A stretch of 64,000 bases of DNA from Microbacterium sp. HD4P20 (GCF_019449275.2 NZ_JAHZQZ020000020.1:1-64000); one strand, 5' to 3'. Positions 23,830 to 33,796 are shown, counted from the stretch's first letter. Notes: generated by a model not told the origin, from the letters alone. Made by a program: numbers and translations.

Positions 23830-24450
23830 ATGTCCGAGGCGCCGCAGGCGGAGGGCGGTCCGGTCCGCCCGCTGACGGCGCTCGCCTTCGCCACGATCGG
23901 CTTCGTGGCGCTCGCGATCTTCGGCCTGGGCATGACGAGCCTCGCGACCGGCGAGGCCGTCATCGATACGCCGGGCCTCGGGCAGATCCCGGGTGCGACC
24001 GGATTCGTGCTGGCGACCCTCGCCTTCGCCGGTGGCCTCTGGGCCGCGATCGGACGGGCAGGACCGACGGATGCCACGGCCCCGCCCGGCGCGGCCCCGC
24101 GCCGGGCGGCACCGCCCCGCGCGGCACCGCCCGGCGCGGCACCGCCCGGGCCCACGGGCCCGGGCCGGTCCGGCCCTGACGGTGCACGGGGCGCCGTGCC
24201 GGGGCATCCGTCGTTCTGGGGCGCGGTGTGGACGGCGGCGGCGTGCTTCGTCGCGTACGTCGGGGGCGTGTGGATCGCCGCACTCGCGACCGGCACGGAT
24301 CTCGCGGTGGCCACTGCCGTCTCGGGCCGCCTCGCGACGTCGTGGTTCGGCCTCGCCGTCGCGGCCGCGGCCTTCGTCTGTGCGTGGTCGGGCATCGCGC
24401 TCGTGCGCACCCGTGCCCGTCGCCCCCGCTGGCCCTGGGAAGACGCCTGA
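23830..24450 (+). CDS. Hypothetical membrane protein
   Basis: A 206-residue protein starting at the ATG that abuts the preceding stop codon, without its own ribosome-binding site, which suggests translational coupling. Two hydrophobic helices (LTALAFATIGFVALAIFGLG and ATGFVLATLAFAGGLWAAIG) are followed by a Pro/Ala/Arg-rich loop of about 50 residues, then two more helices (WTAAACFVAYVGGVWIAALA and WFGLAVAAAAFVCAWSGIAL) and a basic tail. The loop is encoded by a GC-rich repeat. Likely a partner of the membrane protein before it; function unknown. Confidence 0.7.
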   Translation: MSEAPQAEGGPVRPLTALAFATIGFVALAIFGLGMTSLATGEAVIDTPGLGQIPGATGFVLATLAFAGGLWAAIGRAGPTDATAPPGAAPRRAAPPRAAPPGAAPPGPTGPGRSGPDGARGAVPGHPSFWGAVWTAAACFVAYVGGVWIAALATGTDLAVATAVSGRLATSWFGLAVAAAAFVCAWSGIALVRTRARRPRWPWEDA

Positions 24451-24506
24451 CCCCGCCCCTCTGTCCCCGCCCCCTGTCCCCGCCCCCGCCCCGCCCCGCC
24501 CCGCCC

Positions 24507-24612
24507 GCCGAGCATGTGGGTTCTGCGCCGAGCATGTGGGTTCTGCGCCGAGCATGTGGGCATGCTCGGCGAGAAACCGACATGCTCGGTGAGAAACCGA
24601 CATGCTCGGCGG
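24507..24612. repeat. CATG inverted-unit array 3
   Basis: Two and a half 20-bp units in one orientation (GCCGAGCATGTGGGTTCTGC) meet two and a half in the other (CATGCTCGGCGAGAAACCGA). The centre is a perfect inverted repeat, GCCGAGCATG-TGGG-CATGCTCGGC (24547-24570). The left flank (24453-24506) is almost pure C/G/T and the right flank (24613-24664) is almost pure G/A, so the flanks are also roughly complementary. It sits between a membrane protein gene and the gene starting at 24677. Confidence 0.87.
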
Positions 24613-24676
24613 AAGAGGAGCGAGGGAGGGAGGAGGGAGGGGAGAGGGGAGAGGGGAGGGGGAGTACCGTGGAGCC

Positions 24677-25333
24677 GTGGAGCGGTCGCTCGAGACACAA
24701 GTCAGCCAGGCGGTGGACGCCTGGCTCGCATGGCTGCCCCGCTGGGAGCCGGCGACGCACCGCGGGCGCGTGGCTCCGTGCCGCCGCTGCTTCGGGTCGC
24801 CCGTGCTGTCGGCGGCCGGCCTCGGCGCCGACGTGCCGCACGGTGTGCAGCACGGCCTGTCGACCCGTGTCAAGACGATCGTCGACCGCGCGGTGGCCGA
24901 ATACACGGCACTGAACCTGCCGATGCTGCAGGCCGAGCTCGACCAGCAGGCGGCGCGCAATCGCGCCCGCAGCTACCGGCCGGCCGAGGGCCTGGACCCC
25001 GAGTTCGAGGGCTTGCCGCTGGACCCTGATCCGCTGCCCGGTGCGCCGTTCCTGTTCACGATCGCAGGGATGGCGGAAGAAGCGGCTGTCGGCATCCCTG
25101 ACCTTCCGCCGCTGACCGAAGAGGCCAAAGCCGCGCTGCGTCAGGAGGTGGGCCTGGCCGACGACTACGCCAACATGGTCGGGCGCGAAGTGTGCACGAT
25201 CCTGCTGCACCACCGGCTGCGCATCCAGGCTGCCGTCACCGAGTTCGTCGAACCGCAGATCGAGGCGATGCTCGCCGAGCTCACGCGGTCGCTCGACGCG
25301 CCGTTCGACCCGAACGATCCGCACCAGCCCTGA
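24677..25333 (+). CDS. Hypothetical protein, cytoplasmic
   Basis: A 218-residue protein of unrecognised family. The start is placed at GTG 24677, right after the purine tract of repeat array 3. An in-frame ATG at 24602 would make the repeat coding and is disfavoured, although the ribosome-binding site for 24677 is poorly spaced. Seen in the sequence: a Trp-rich N-terminus (VDAWLAWLPRWEPATH), a CRRC pair (residues about 32-35), a His/Val-rich segment and an acidic, helical C-terminus. No signal peptide or membrane helix. Confidence 0.6.
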   Translation: MERSLETQVSQAVDAWLAWLPRWEPATHRGRVAPCRRCFGSPVLSAAGLGADVPHGVQHGLSTRVKTIVDRAVAEYTALNLPMLQAELDQQAARNRARSYRPAEGLDPEFEGLPLDPDPLPGAPFLFTIAGMAEEAAVGIPDLPPLTEEAKAALRQEVGLADDYANMVGREVCTILLHHRLRIQAAVTEFVEPQIEAMLAELTRSLDAPFDPNDPHQP

Positions 25334-25409
25334 GCCGCGGCATCCGTCGCCCTTCGTTGTCTTCCCGCCGGCGAGTTCACCGCGGTCGGCTGCTCAGCTC
25401 CTGCCACCG

Positions 25410-25494
25410 TGCGAAAACACCGGCGGGTGACGACGACACGCCGGTGACGGATGCCAGAGCCAGGCGTGTCGAGTGACGGACTGGTGTTTTCGCA
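25410..25494. repeat. 85-bp imperfect palindromic element
   Basis: The ends are the 12-bp inverted repeats TGCGAAAACACC (25410-25421) and GGTGTTTTCGCA (25483-25494). Nested inside are CGACACGCC (25433-25441) and GGCGTGTCG (25463-25471), with the family word GACGGATGCC at the apex. It could be a terminator for the gene ending at 25333, a small mobile palindrome (MITE or REP-like) or a regulatory structure for the kinase operon starting at 25648. The rest of the 25334-25647 gap shows no gene and no convincing promoter. Confidence 0.7.
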
Positions 25495-25647
25495 TCAGGA
25501 GCGGAGGGGCAGGATACTCCACAGACCGGGGTGCGCGGGGCGCTCTCGCAGGTGGCTTTGTTAGCATTGCCGGGTTTGCTGCCGCTTCTCGGCAGGAGTC
25601 GTCCTTGGCATAGGCCCACGGGCCCATCGTCGGCAGCTGGAGGTGAG

Positions 25648-26784
25648 GTGGCCACACGGCTTCCTTCGGCGCCTCCGATCCTGCCCGGACTCGCCTACAT
25701 CCGCCCGCTGGGGTCAGGCGGCTTCGCCGATGTCTTCTTGTACGAGCAGGACATGCCGCGTCGCAACGTCGCGGTCAAGGTCATGCCCAGCGATGTGCGC
25801 GACCCTGAGCTGCGGCGCATGTTCAACGCCGAGGCCGACGTCCTCGCGCACCTGTCGGCGCATCCCTCGATCGTGACGGTCTACCAGGCGAGCATCTCGG
25901 CGGACGGCCGCCCGTACATCGTGATGGAGTACTGCCCCGGTTCGCTCGCGCAGCGCTATCGCGTCGAGCGCATCCCGGTCCACGAGGTGCTCGCGATCGG
26001 CGTCCGCATGGCGAGTGCGCTGGAGTCCGCGCACCGCGCCGGCCTTGTGCATCGCGACGTCAAGCCGAGCAACATCCTCATCACCACCTTCGGCACGCCC
26101 GTGCTCGCCGACTTCGGCATCTCTTCTTCGCTGCTGCGCCGCACCGCGGACGAGGTGCTGGCGATGTCGATCCCGTGGAGCGCGCCCGAGGTCGTCGCCG
26201 AGCAGACGGCGGGCACCGTGAGCAGCGAGGTGTGGAGCCTCGGGGCAACCGTGTACTCGCTCCTGGCCGGGCACAGTCCCTTCGAGCGGCGCGAGCGCGG
26301 CCAGAACACCAAGGAGCTGCTGCGGCGGCGCATCGCGCGCGCGGGCTACGTCGAGATTCCCCGAGCCGATGTGCCGGCGTCGCTGCAGCGGGTGCTGGCC
26401 ACGGCCATGAGCCGCGATGGGGCGAACCGGCAGCCGTCCGCCCGTGCCTTCGGTGAGGCGCTGCGCGAGGTGCAGGCCGAGCTCGGCCAGCACCCGACGC
26501 CGCTCGAGGTTCCCGATGCGGACTGGTCCGCGGCATCCGCCCCCGTCGATTTCGGGGACTCGGCCCTGCGCGGACCGGCGCGCTCGCGTGTGGAGCGCGA
26601 CACCACCCGCAAGACACGTTCGGGCACCGGCGTCGCGGCCCTGGCCCGTGATGAGGACACCGACATCTCGGCTCCCGCGCCGCGACGCCACAGTGCGCTG
26701 CCCTGGGTCGCGGGCATCGGCGCGGGCCTCGTGCTCGGCGCCGTCGCCGTGGTGGCGACGCTGTACGCCGTGGGCGTGCTGTGA
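25648..26784 (+). CDS. Serine/threonine protein kinase, tail-anchored
   Basis: A 378-residue Hanks-type kinase. Glycine loop LGSGGFADVF (residues 21-30), VAVKVMP lysine, catalytic HRDVKPSN (about 134-141), DFGIS (about 154) and SAPE are all present, so it should be active. The juxtamembrane region (about 280-350) contains DEDTDISAPAPRR, resembling the phospho-acceptor motifs of the downstream FHA and tail-anchored proteins. A single C-terminal helix (WVAGIGAGLVLGAVAVVATL) anchors it with almost no external domain. The GTG at 25648 follows GGAGG. It is the first gene of a seven-gene operon and overlaps the next start (TGATG). Its substrates are probably the FHA-operon proteins (inference). Confidence 0.9.
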   Translation: MATRLPSAPPILPGLAYIRPLGSGGFADVFLYEQDMPRRNVAVKVMPSDVRDPELRRMFNAEADVLAHLSAHPSIVTVYQASISADGRPYIVMEYCPGSLAQRYRVERIPVHEVLAIGVRMASALESAHRAGLVHRDVKPSNILITTFGTPVLADFGISSSLLRRTADEVLAMSIPWSAPEVVAEQTAGTVSSEVWSLGATVYSLLAGHSPFERRERGQNTKELLRRRIARAGYVEIPRADVPASLQRVLATAMSRDGANRQPSARAFGEALREVQAELGQHPTPLEVPDADWSAASAPVDFGDSALRGPARSRVERDTTRKTRSGTGVAALARDEDTDISAPAPRRHSALPWVAGIGAGLVLGAVAVVATLYAVGVL

Positions 26785-29700
26785 TGCGGCGCCGGAGCGT
26801 CGCGGGGCTGGTCGCGGCGGGCGCTGCCGCCGCCGTCGTGATCGGGGCGAGCGTGGTGTGGCCCGGGCTCGACGCGCAAGAGACGCCTGAGGTCGACACG
26901 TCGGTGTGGGCGCTGCAGACCGGAGAGGGGCGCCGCTATGCGCGCGTGAACACCTCGATCGGCGAGCTCGACACCGTGCGCAGCATCAGCAATCCCGACC
27001 AGGTGGTGCAGACGGGCGAGGCGGCGTACCTGTTCAGCGACAGCTACAGCAAGGTGACGCGCATCGACGAGGCGCAGCCGACCGACCTCGACGAAGAGGC
27101 GCTGCAGGCCTCGACCTCGACTCCGGCCGGCACCACCGACGTGGTCACGGCGGGGGACTACGTCGCGTATCTGACCGACTCGGGTGCCGTCTTCGCCGGG
27201 CTCCTCTCGGCGGGCGCGACGGCCCAGCTCGACCCCTTCCCGTCCGACGACGAAGACGCGCCCCAGTACGCCGCCGACGCCGTCGCGGTCGATGAACGGG
27301 GCGTGCTGTTCAGCTATTCACGCGCCGACGGCTCGGTGCTGCGCTGGGACATCGCCGAGTCGACCGTGCGCGGCCGCGATCCGCTGGATGCCGACGGGAT
27401 CACCGAGCCCGCGATCACCGCCGCCGGTGACACGTGGGCGGTCGTCGACACCGAGGACGGCGACGTCTGGCTGCGCGGGACGGATGCCGCAGCCTCCGCT
27501 CCGACCACCGGCACGGTCGTCGTCGGGGCACCGGACGCGACCGGGTCGGACATGTACCTCGCGGACGAGACCTCGCTCGTGCGCGTGCCCGCCGACGGCT
27601 CGGACATGGATGTCGAGGTGGGCACCGGCACCGGGGCCGTGCTCGGCACGCCGGCCCAGCCGATGCCTCACGACGGCGAGGTCTACGCCGCCTGGCTGCC
27701 GCAGGGCGAGACGGGCGGGACGCTGTGGCGCACCGGCGGCGAGACGATCGCGCTCGACTACGGGGCGGAGTCGATGCCCGACGAACGGCGGCCGATCTTC
27801 GTCGCCACCGGCTCGGCGATGATCCTCAACGAGACGCGCTCGGGGTGGGCGTGGTCGGTGCCGGGCGGCGAGCTCATCGCGTCGAGCCAGGACTGGTCGC
27901 TCGATGACCGCACCGACCCTGCCGCCGTTCCCAGCCAGGAGCAGCTGCAGGTCGTGCTCGACCCCAAGCCTCCGATCGCCGAGCCCGACGCGTTCGGCGT
28001 GCGGGCGGGAAGCCTGGCATCGCTGCCGGTGCTGATGAACGACCACGATCCCAACGAGGACGTCCTCGCGATCGACCCGCGCTCGGTCACGGGGCTGGAT
28101 CCCGGATTCGGCACCGTGACGGTCACCGATGACGGTCAGCGGTTCGCGGTGCGCGTGCAGCCCGGGGCCACCGGGTCGGCGACGTTCTCGTATGCGGTCA
28201 CCGACGGCACGACCCAGGACGGGCTGACCTCCGAGCCCGCCACCGTGACGCTCTCGGTCGCGGCTTCTTCGGTCGACAGTGCGCCGGAGTGGTGCGGCGT
28301 CGACCGGTGCCTCGTGGAATGGCCCGAGCCCGAGGTGGCGCGCGGCGGCACTGTCACCGTTCCGGTCCTGCCGGGATGGGTCGACCCCGAGGGTGATCCG
28401 CTGCTGCTGTTGGGCGTGCAGAACGTGACCGGCGTGGGCAGCGTCGCGGGCACTCCGGGCGGCGACGTCGTCTATCAGCACAGTGACGCCGGGGACGGCG
28501 GCGAGCAGCAGATCGAGCTGGCCGTCACGGTCGCCGACACGCACGGCCAGACCGCGGTGAAGTCGCTCGTCGTGCGGGTGTCGCCGCAGCCGCAGCTGGT
28601 GGCGCAGTCGTTCGCGGTGCTCGACACGGTGGCCTCGAGCATGACCGTCGACGTGGCCGACCATGTGACCGGCACGGCCGGCACGCTGTCACTGGAGTCG
28701 GTGCGCGTGCTCGACGACGCCGCGGCGACGGCGACGGTGGTGGGCGGGTCGACCTCGTTCGATTTCACCGCGCAGGATGCCGGCACCTTCCGCGTCGACT
28801 TCACCGTGACGGATGGCGTGAGCAGCGCCACCGGCACCGCGCGCATCACGCTCCTGCCCGCCGACGCTCCGGCCCAGCTGGCGACCTCGCCCGTGGTGGC
28901 TTTCGTGCATCCCCAGCAGGATGCGACCCTCGACGTGTTCGAGGCGGTGTCGAACCCCACTCGTCGCGTGCTGCTGCTCAGCGACGTGGTGGCCACGGCC
29001 GCGGACGGCGCCACCCTGTCGGTCGACGCCGTCGGTCAGAATCACCTCCGCGTGTCGGGGACGACGCCCGACGGCGGCCCGGGACGTCTCGGCACGGTCT
29101 CGTACACCGTGAGCGATGGCACCGCCGACGAGGGCGCCCAGGTGCAGGGCGAGGCCACGGTGTATCTGCTGCCGCCCGCGCCGGAGCTGGCGCCCATCGC
29201 CGTCGACGACAGCGTCGTGGTGCGCGCCGGCGCCCAGATCGACATCCCCGTGCTCGACAACGACATCTCGCCCGCCGGTGGCCGGCCGACCCTCAATGCG
29301 GCGTCGGTGGTGTCGTCGACGGATGCCGCGCTCGCGTTCGCCGCCGGGGATGTGCTGCGCTACCTCGCCCCCAGTGAGCCGGGCGAGTACGGCATCGACT
29401 ACTCGGTGTTCACGACGGGTGCGCCGACGCTCGCCGACACCGCGACGGTGCGCGTGCGCGTCATCGACGACGACGCGAACCGCGCCCCCACGGCCGATAC
29501 CCTCCAGGGCCGCGCGCTGAGCGGGCAGTCTGCGCTGATCGATTTCGACGGCTTCGGGATGGATCCCGACGGTGACGTCGTGACGCTCGATCGCATCGTG
29601 CAGCAGCCCGAGCGCGGCGCCGCGACGATCTCGGCGGACGGCGCGTCGATCCTCTATTCGAGTGTGCCGGGCGACAAGGGCCAGGTCGCTTTCCGTTACC

Positions 29701-32700
29701 GCGTCGTGGACGCCTTCGGCGAGACGGCCGAGGGCACCGTCCGGGTGGGGGTGCTGGACGGCGAGGCCAACCCGAGCCCCGTCACCTTCACGGACTATGT
29801 GCAGGTGCAGGCCGGCGAGGGCAACTCGATCCGCGTCAGTCCGCTGTCGAACGATCTCGATCCGACACTGGGCGCACTGCAGGTGACCGACATCCGCCCC
29901 GACGTGCCGACGAACCTCGTCGACGGCAGCGAGAACCCCGAGTACGCGCGCCTGGACGAGCACATCCGCACGATCGACGACGCGACCGTCGTCATCGAGG
30001 CCGGCGCCGAGCCGGCGACGATGTCGTTCCTGTACGACGTCGAGTCCACCTCGGGCAACACCGGCCGCGGCCTCATCGTGGTGGAGGTGGTGCGCGAGAA
30101 CGTGCCCGACTACCCCGTCGTGGCCGACACGATCCTGACGGTCGAGTCGCGTGACGAGTTCCCGCGCGGCGTCGATGTGCTCGATGACAAGGTCATGTGG
30201 TCCGGCGGCGAGGTCGCCGACCTCGAGGTGTCGCTGTGGGGCGAGCCGGAGGGGGTCTCGGTCGACGGCACCCGGCTGCGCGGCGAGCTTCCGGCCAAGA
30301 CGCGCCTCATCCCGTTCGCGGTGACGGGCGAGACCGCGCAGGCCGGCGACGAGACGGAGACGGTGACCACGTACGGGTTCCTCAAGGTGCCCGGCGACGA
30401 GGACCTCGCATTGAGCCTTCGCGCCGGTGCGGCGCCGCCCGAGGTGGAGGAGACCGAGTCCACGACGTTCGACATGACCGATCTCGTCGCGCGGCCGCGC
30501 GGGAGCCGCATCGAGGTCGGGGCCGACGTGCGCGCGTCGGGCGCGCGCGCCGAGGCGGTGTGCGCGGTCGAGTCCGGAACGGTCGTGCGCTACGACGCCG
30601 GCGCCGGTGCGCCGTGGGTGGATGCCTGCCAGGTGCCGGTGCGCATCGCCGGCAAGGAGGACTGGACGCTGCTGTCGGTGCCGGTCACGGTGGAGCCCCG
30701 CGATCCGCAGCCCGAGCTGCGCCCGGGATCGATCACCGTCGGGCCCGGCGAGACGGCCACCTTCGATCTGCGCAACATGACGACGTGGCAGCTGCGCGAG
30801 GACTGGGAGGGCATCCGCTACGCCGTCGAACACGGCGGCGGATCGTTCGAGGTCACCCAGGAAGGCTCCGTCCTCACCGTCACCGGCGCCGATCGTGCCC
30901 TGCCCGGCTCGGAGGAGGCGGCACTCATCTCGGTCACGAGTCACCCGGCCGTCGCCCCGGCGCGCCTCATCCTGCGGGTGGGGGCCGCGCCGTCGACCCT
31001 CCCGCAGGGCGGCTCGGTCGTGAAGCAGTGCTCCCAGGCATCCGGCTCGTCGTGCAGCGTCTCGGTGATCGGCGCCGGCGGAGAGGTCAATCCGCTCCCG
31101 CGCACGCCGCTCGAAGTCGTCGACGTCCGCACGACCGGCGCGTGCGTCGGCGTCAGCTTCGCCGTCACGTCCGCCACGAACGTGACGGCATCGTGGACGG
31201 CGGATGCCCCGGGTGCGACCTGCACCGCGGCGTTCTCGGTGCGCGACGCGCAGGGCCGCATCACCAACTCCGAGCGCGACGGACGCGTACTGCTGGATCT
31301 GCAGGGCTTCCCGAAGGCGCCCTCGAGCCTCGCGCAGACCGGATACGCGGACGGCACCGTCTCGCTGCGGGTCGATCCCGGCGAGGCGCGCCTGGCGTAT
31401 CCCGGTCTGAGCGGGTTCGTCGTCCGCACCGGCGGCCAGGAGGTCGCGCGCTGCTCGGCCGACGGCGTGTGCCCGGCCATCCCGGCGCCCAACGGCGAGC
31501 AGCGCGCGTACGAGGCGTGGGCGGTCAACGGCGTCGGCGAGTCGCGGGGCAGCGTGCGCACCGTCGCGTGGGCGTACGACACCCCGGGCACCCCGTCGCG
31601 CGTGGCGTGGTCGCCCGTCGTGACCGACGGCGACGGCGGGATCATCTCGCTCGCCATCGAGGGCGTCGACGCGTCCGAGACCGGCACGCTCGAGATCTCG
31701 AGCCCCGCGGGCGAGACGGTGCGCGTCTCGGTGGGGCGCAACGACGACAGCGTCGAGGTGCCACGCTTCCGCGTGGGATCGAACTCGAGAACGCCCGTGA
31801 CGATCACGCCCTACTCGCGCTACTCCCTGCCGCCCGGACTCGGCGGGCGGCCATCGGGCGAGGCCGTCACCGTGGACGCCCACGGCGTGGGTGCGCCGCA
31901 GAACGTGACGCTGTCGCTGAGCTCGCAGTCCACCGGCGACGGGCTGGCGACGGTGAGCGCTGTGGCCACTGCGCAGCCCAACGGCACGGACTCGGAGCTG
32001 CGCTACCACATCGTCCGTCATGAAGACCGGCACCGCTGCGATCCTGTGAGCGGCGGGGCGACCGCGTCCTTTCCGGGGCTCGAGGACGGCGAGGAGTACG
32101 ACTTCTTCGTGTGCGTCGAGTCCTGGTACGGCGATGACGTGTTCGGCGATGCCAGCGCCGAGGCGAGCGTCCGGGCGACACAGAGCGACGCGGCTCCCCG
32201 TGGCTACACCTTCGTCGTCGACCGCAGGCCCGTCATCGAGGGCCAGCAGGCGCGGTGGCGCATCGTCGCCGACCCAGCCTCGGACGAAGACCCGCCGCGC
32301 AGCAACGAGGTGCACTTCGAGGGCTGGAACCAGGGCACCAGCGTCTACGACCAGGATCCCGGCATCGACGTGTTCTACCGGCACCGGCTCTGGGGCAACG
32401 AGTCAGCCCGTGCGCGCGTGGTTCCCGCGGCCGGAAGTGCCCCGTACCAGGTGCAGGCGAGCTGGTCGATCCAGTCCTGCACGGCCGGCACGACGCTGCA
32501 GCGGGGCGAGGACTCGAGCAACGGCGACGGGATCTTCACGTGGTCGGACGCCGGCATCGTCTTCCGCGACGAGGGCGGCGCGGCGCTGACCTACACCGCC
32601 GGCTCGTGGCAGGTGCCGGCGAACGCGGTGAGCGTCGAAGGCGTCACCGTCAGCGTCGGCTGGAACGCCGCGTGGAACCTCGACGCCGCCTCGCAGACCC

Positions 32701-32762
32701 TGCGGACGGTGGAGTGCAACCCCGGCACCCCGCCCGACGAGGGCACCCCGCCCGGCCCCTGA
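26784..32762 (+). CDS. Very large exported Ig/cadherin-like and fibronectin-like repeat protein
   Basis: A 1992-residue protein. The N-terminal signal anchor (VAGLVAAGAAAAVVIGASVVW, residues about 6-27) exports it. Residues about 40-390 look like a beta-propeller-like region without recognised motifs. From about 400 to 1100 come cadherin/tandem-95-like modules with Asp-rich calcium-type motifs (VLMNDHDPNEDVLAI, VLDNDISPAGG, PLSNDLDPTLGALQV). Fibronectin III-like modules follow (about 1500-1800), and a beta-rich C-terminal domain with paired Cys residues ends in a Pro/Gly/Thr tail. No LPxTG or second membrane helix is seen. It starts inside the kinase stop codon. Probably a surface adhesin or envelope scaffold served by the operon. 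Confidence 0.85.
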   Translation: MRRRSVAGLVAAGAAAAVVIGASVVWPGLDAQETPEVDTSVWALQTGEGRRYARVNTSIGELDTVRSISNPDQVVQTGEAAYLFSDSYSKVTRIDEAQPTDLDEEALQASTSTPAGTTDVVTAGDYVAYLTDSGAVFAGLLSAGATAQLDPFPSDDEDAPQYAADAVAVDERGVLFSYSRADGSVLRWDIAESTVRGRDPLDADGITEPAITAAGDTWAVVDTEDGDVWLRGTDAAASAPTTGTVVVGAPDATGSDMYLADETSLVRVPADGSDMDVEVGTGTGAVLGTPAQPMPHDGEVYAAWLPQGETGGTLWRTGGETIALDYGAESMPDERRPIFVATGSAMILNETRSGWAWSVPGGELIASSQDWSLDDRTDPAAVPSQEQLQVVLDPKPPIAEPDAFGVRAGSLASLPVLMNDHDPNEDVLAIDPRSVTGLDPGFGTVTVTDDGQRFAVRVQPGATGSATFSYAVTDGTTQDGLTSEPATVTLSVAASSVDSAPEWCGVDRCLVEWPEPEVARGGTVTVPVLPGWVDPEGDPLLLLGVQNVTGVGSVAGTPGGDVVYQHSDAGDGGEQQIELAVTVADTHGQTAVKSLVVRVSPQPQLVAQSFAVLDTVASSMTVDVADHVTGTAGTLSLESVRVLDDAAATATVVGGSTSFDFTAQDAGTFRVDFTVTDGVSSATGTARITLLPADAPAQLATSPVVAFVHPQQDATLDVFEAVSNPTRRVLLLSDVVATAADGATLSVDAVGQNHLRVSGTTPDGGPGRLGTVSYTVSDGTADEGAQVQGEATVYLLPPAPELAPIAVDDSVVVRAGAQIDIPVLDNDISPAGGRPTLNAASVVSSTDAALAFAAGDVLRYLAPSEPGEYGIDYSVFTTGAPTLADTATVRVRVIDDDANRAPTADTLQGRALSGQSALIDFDGFGMDPDGDVVTLDRIVQQPERGAATISADGASILYSSVPGDKGQVAFRYRVVDAFGETAEGTVRVGVLDGEANPSPVTFTDYVQVQAGEGNSIRVSPLSNDLDPTLGALQVTDIRPDVPTNLVDGSENPEYARLDEHIRTIDDATVVIEAGAEPATMSFLYDVESTSGNTGRGLIVVEVVRENVPDYPVVADTILTVESRDEFPRGVDVLDDKVMWSGGEVADLEVSLWGEPEGVSVDGTRLRGELPAKTRLIPFAVTGETAQAGDETETVTTYGFLKVPGDEDLALSLRAGAAPPEVEETESTTFDMTDLVARPRGSRIEVGADVRASGARAEAVCAVESGTVVRYDAGAGAPWVDACQVPVRIAGKEDWTLLSVPVTVEPRDPQPELRPGSITVGPGETATFDLRNMTTWQLREDWEGIRYAVEHGGGSFEVTQEGSVLTVTGADRALPGSEEAALISVTSHPAVAPARLILRVGAAPSTLPQGGSVVKQCSQASGSSCSVSVIGAGGEVNPLPRTPLEVVDVRTTGACVGVSFAVTSATNVTASWTADAPGATCTAAFSVRDAQGRITNSERDGRVLLDLQGFPKAPSSLAQTGYADGTVSLRVDPGEARLAYPGLSGFVVRTGGQEVARCSADGVCPAIPAPNGEQRAYEAWAVNGVGESRGSVRTVAWAYDTPGTPSRVAWSPVVTDGDGGIISLAIEGVDASETGTLEISSPAGETVRVSVGRNDDSVEVPRFRVGSNSRTPVTITPYSRYSLPPGLGGRPSGEAVTVDAHGVGAPQNVTLSLSSQSTGDGLATVSAVATAQPNGTDSELRYHIVRHEDRHRCDPVSGGATASFPGLEDGEEYDFFVCVESWYGDDVFGDASAEASVRATQSDAAPRGYTFVVDRRPVIEGQQARWRIVADPASDEDPPRSNEVHFEGWNQGTSVYDQDPGIDVFYRHRLWGNESARARVVPAAGSAPYQVQASWSIQSCTAGTTLQRGEDSSNGDGIFTWSDAGIVFRDEGGAALTYTAGSWQVPANAVSVEGVTVSVGWNAAWNLDAASQTLRTVECNPGTPPDEGTPPGP

Positions 32763-32830
32763 CCTTCGGTCGGCACCGCCGCACCGCATCCGACTGCCCC
32801 GCCCGCCAGAACAGCAAGGACGATCACGAC

Positions 32831-33796
32831 ATGACCATCACCCAGGATCAGGCCGACTGGTTCGCGCAGACGTTCGGGCAGATCGCTGACAACGTCGAGC
32901 GCGCCGTGCTGGGCAAGCGCCACGTCGTCGAGCTGGTCCTCACCGCGATGCTCAGCGACGGCCACGTCCTGCTCGAGGATGTGCCCGGCACCGGCAAGAC
33001 CTCGCTCGCGCGGGCCATGGGGCAGTCCGTGCAGGGCTCGAACACCCGCATCCAGTTCACTCCCGACCTGCTCCCCAGCGACATCACCGGTCTGAGCGTG
33101 TACGACCAGAAGGAGGGCGTCTTCGAGTTCCACGCGGGCCCCATCTTCGCCAACATCGTGCTGGCCGACGAGATCAACCGCGCGAGCCCGAAGACCCAGT
33201 CGGCGTTGCTCGAGGTCATGGAGGAGGGACGCGTCACGATCGACGGCGTCTCGCGCCAGGTCGGCGTTCCCTTCCTCGTGCTGGCGACGCAGAACCCCGT
33301 GGAGCAGGCGGGCACGTACCGCCTTCCCGAGGCGCAGCTCGACCGCTTCATGATGCGCGCATCGCTCGGCTACCCCGACCACGCCGCGACCGTCCGCATC
33401 CTGGACGGCGCGGCGGTCGCGACGGCCGACCTCTCACCCATCATCACGCCGCAGGCGCTCGTGGGAATGGCCGACCTCGCCAGTCAGGTCTACGTCGACG
33501 CGCTGGTGCTGGACTACATCGCCCGGCTCGTGGACGCCACCCGCTCGGCCGACGAGGTGCGGCTGGGCGTCAGCATCCGCGGCGCCCTCGCACTGGCTCG
33601 AGCGACCCGCACCCGTGCGGCGGCGCAGGGTCGCACCTACGCGACTCCCGACGACGTCAAGGCCCTGACCGTGCCGGTGCTGTCGCACCGGCTGATCCTG
33701 CACCCCGAGGCGGAGTTCGACGGCGTCACGCAAGAGACCGTCGTCGGCCAGGTGCTGCTCGACGTCGCACCGCCCGCCCGCCGAGAAGCCGTCTGA
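32831..33796 (+). CDS. MoxR-family AAA ATPase
   Basis: A 321-residue AAA+ ATPase. Walker A DVPGTGKTSLARA, Walker B LADEINRASPKTQSALLEVMEE, sensor-type LATQNPVEQAGTYRLPEAQLDRF and the C-terminal lid are complete. MoxR proteins act as chaperones that mature or insert partner protein complexes, usually with a DUF58 protein encoded next door, as here (17 bp downstream). AAGGA precedes the ATG at 32831 and a 68-bp spacer separates it from the giant gene. Confidence 0.94.
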   Translation: MTITQDQADWFAQTFGQIADNVERAVLGKRHVVELVLTAMLSDGHVLLEDVPGTGKTSLARAMGQSVQGSNTRIQFTPDLLPSDITGLSVYDQKEGVFEFHAGPIFANIVLADEINRASPKTQSALLEVMEEGRVTIDGVSRQVGVPFLVLATQNPVEQAGTYRLPEAQLDRFMMRASLGYPDHAATVRILDGAAVATADLSPIITPQALVGMADLASQVYVDALVLDYIARLVDATRSADEVRLGVSIRGALALARATRTRAAAQGRTYATPDDVKALTVPVLSHRLILHPEAEFDGVTQETVVGQVLLDVAPPARREAV

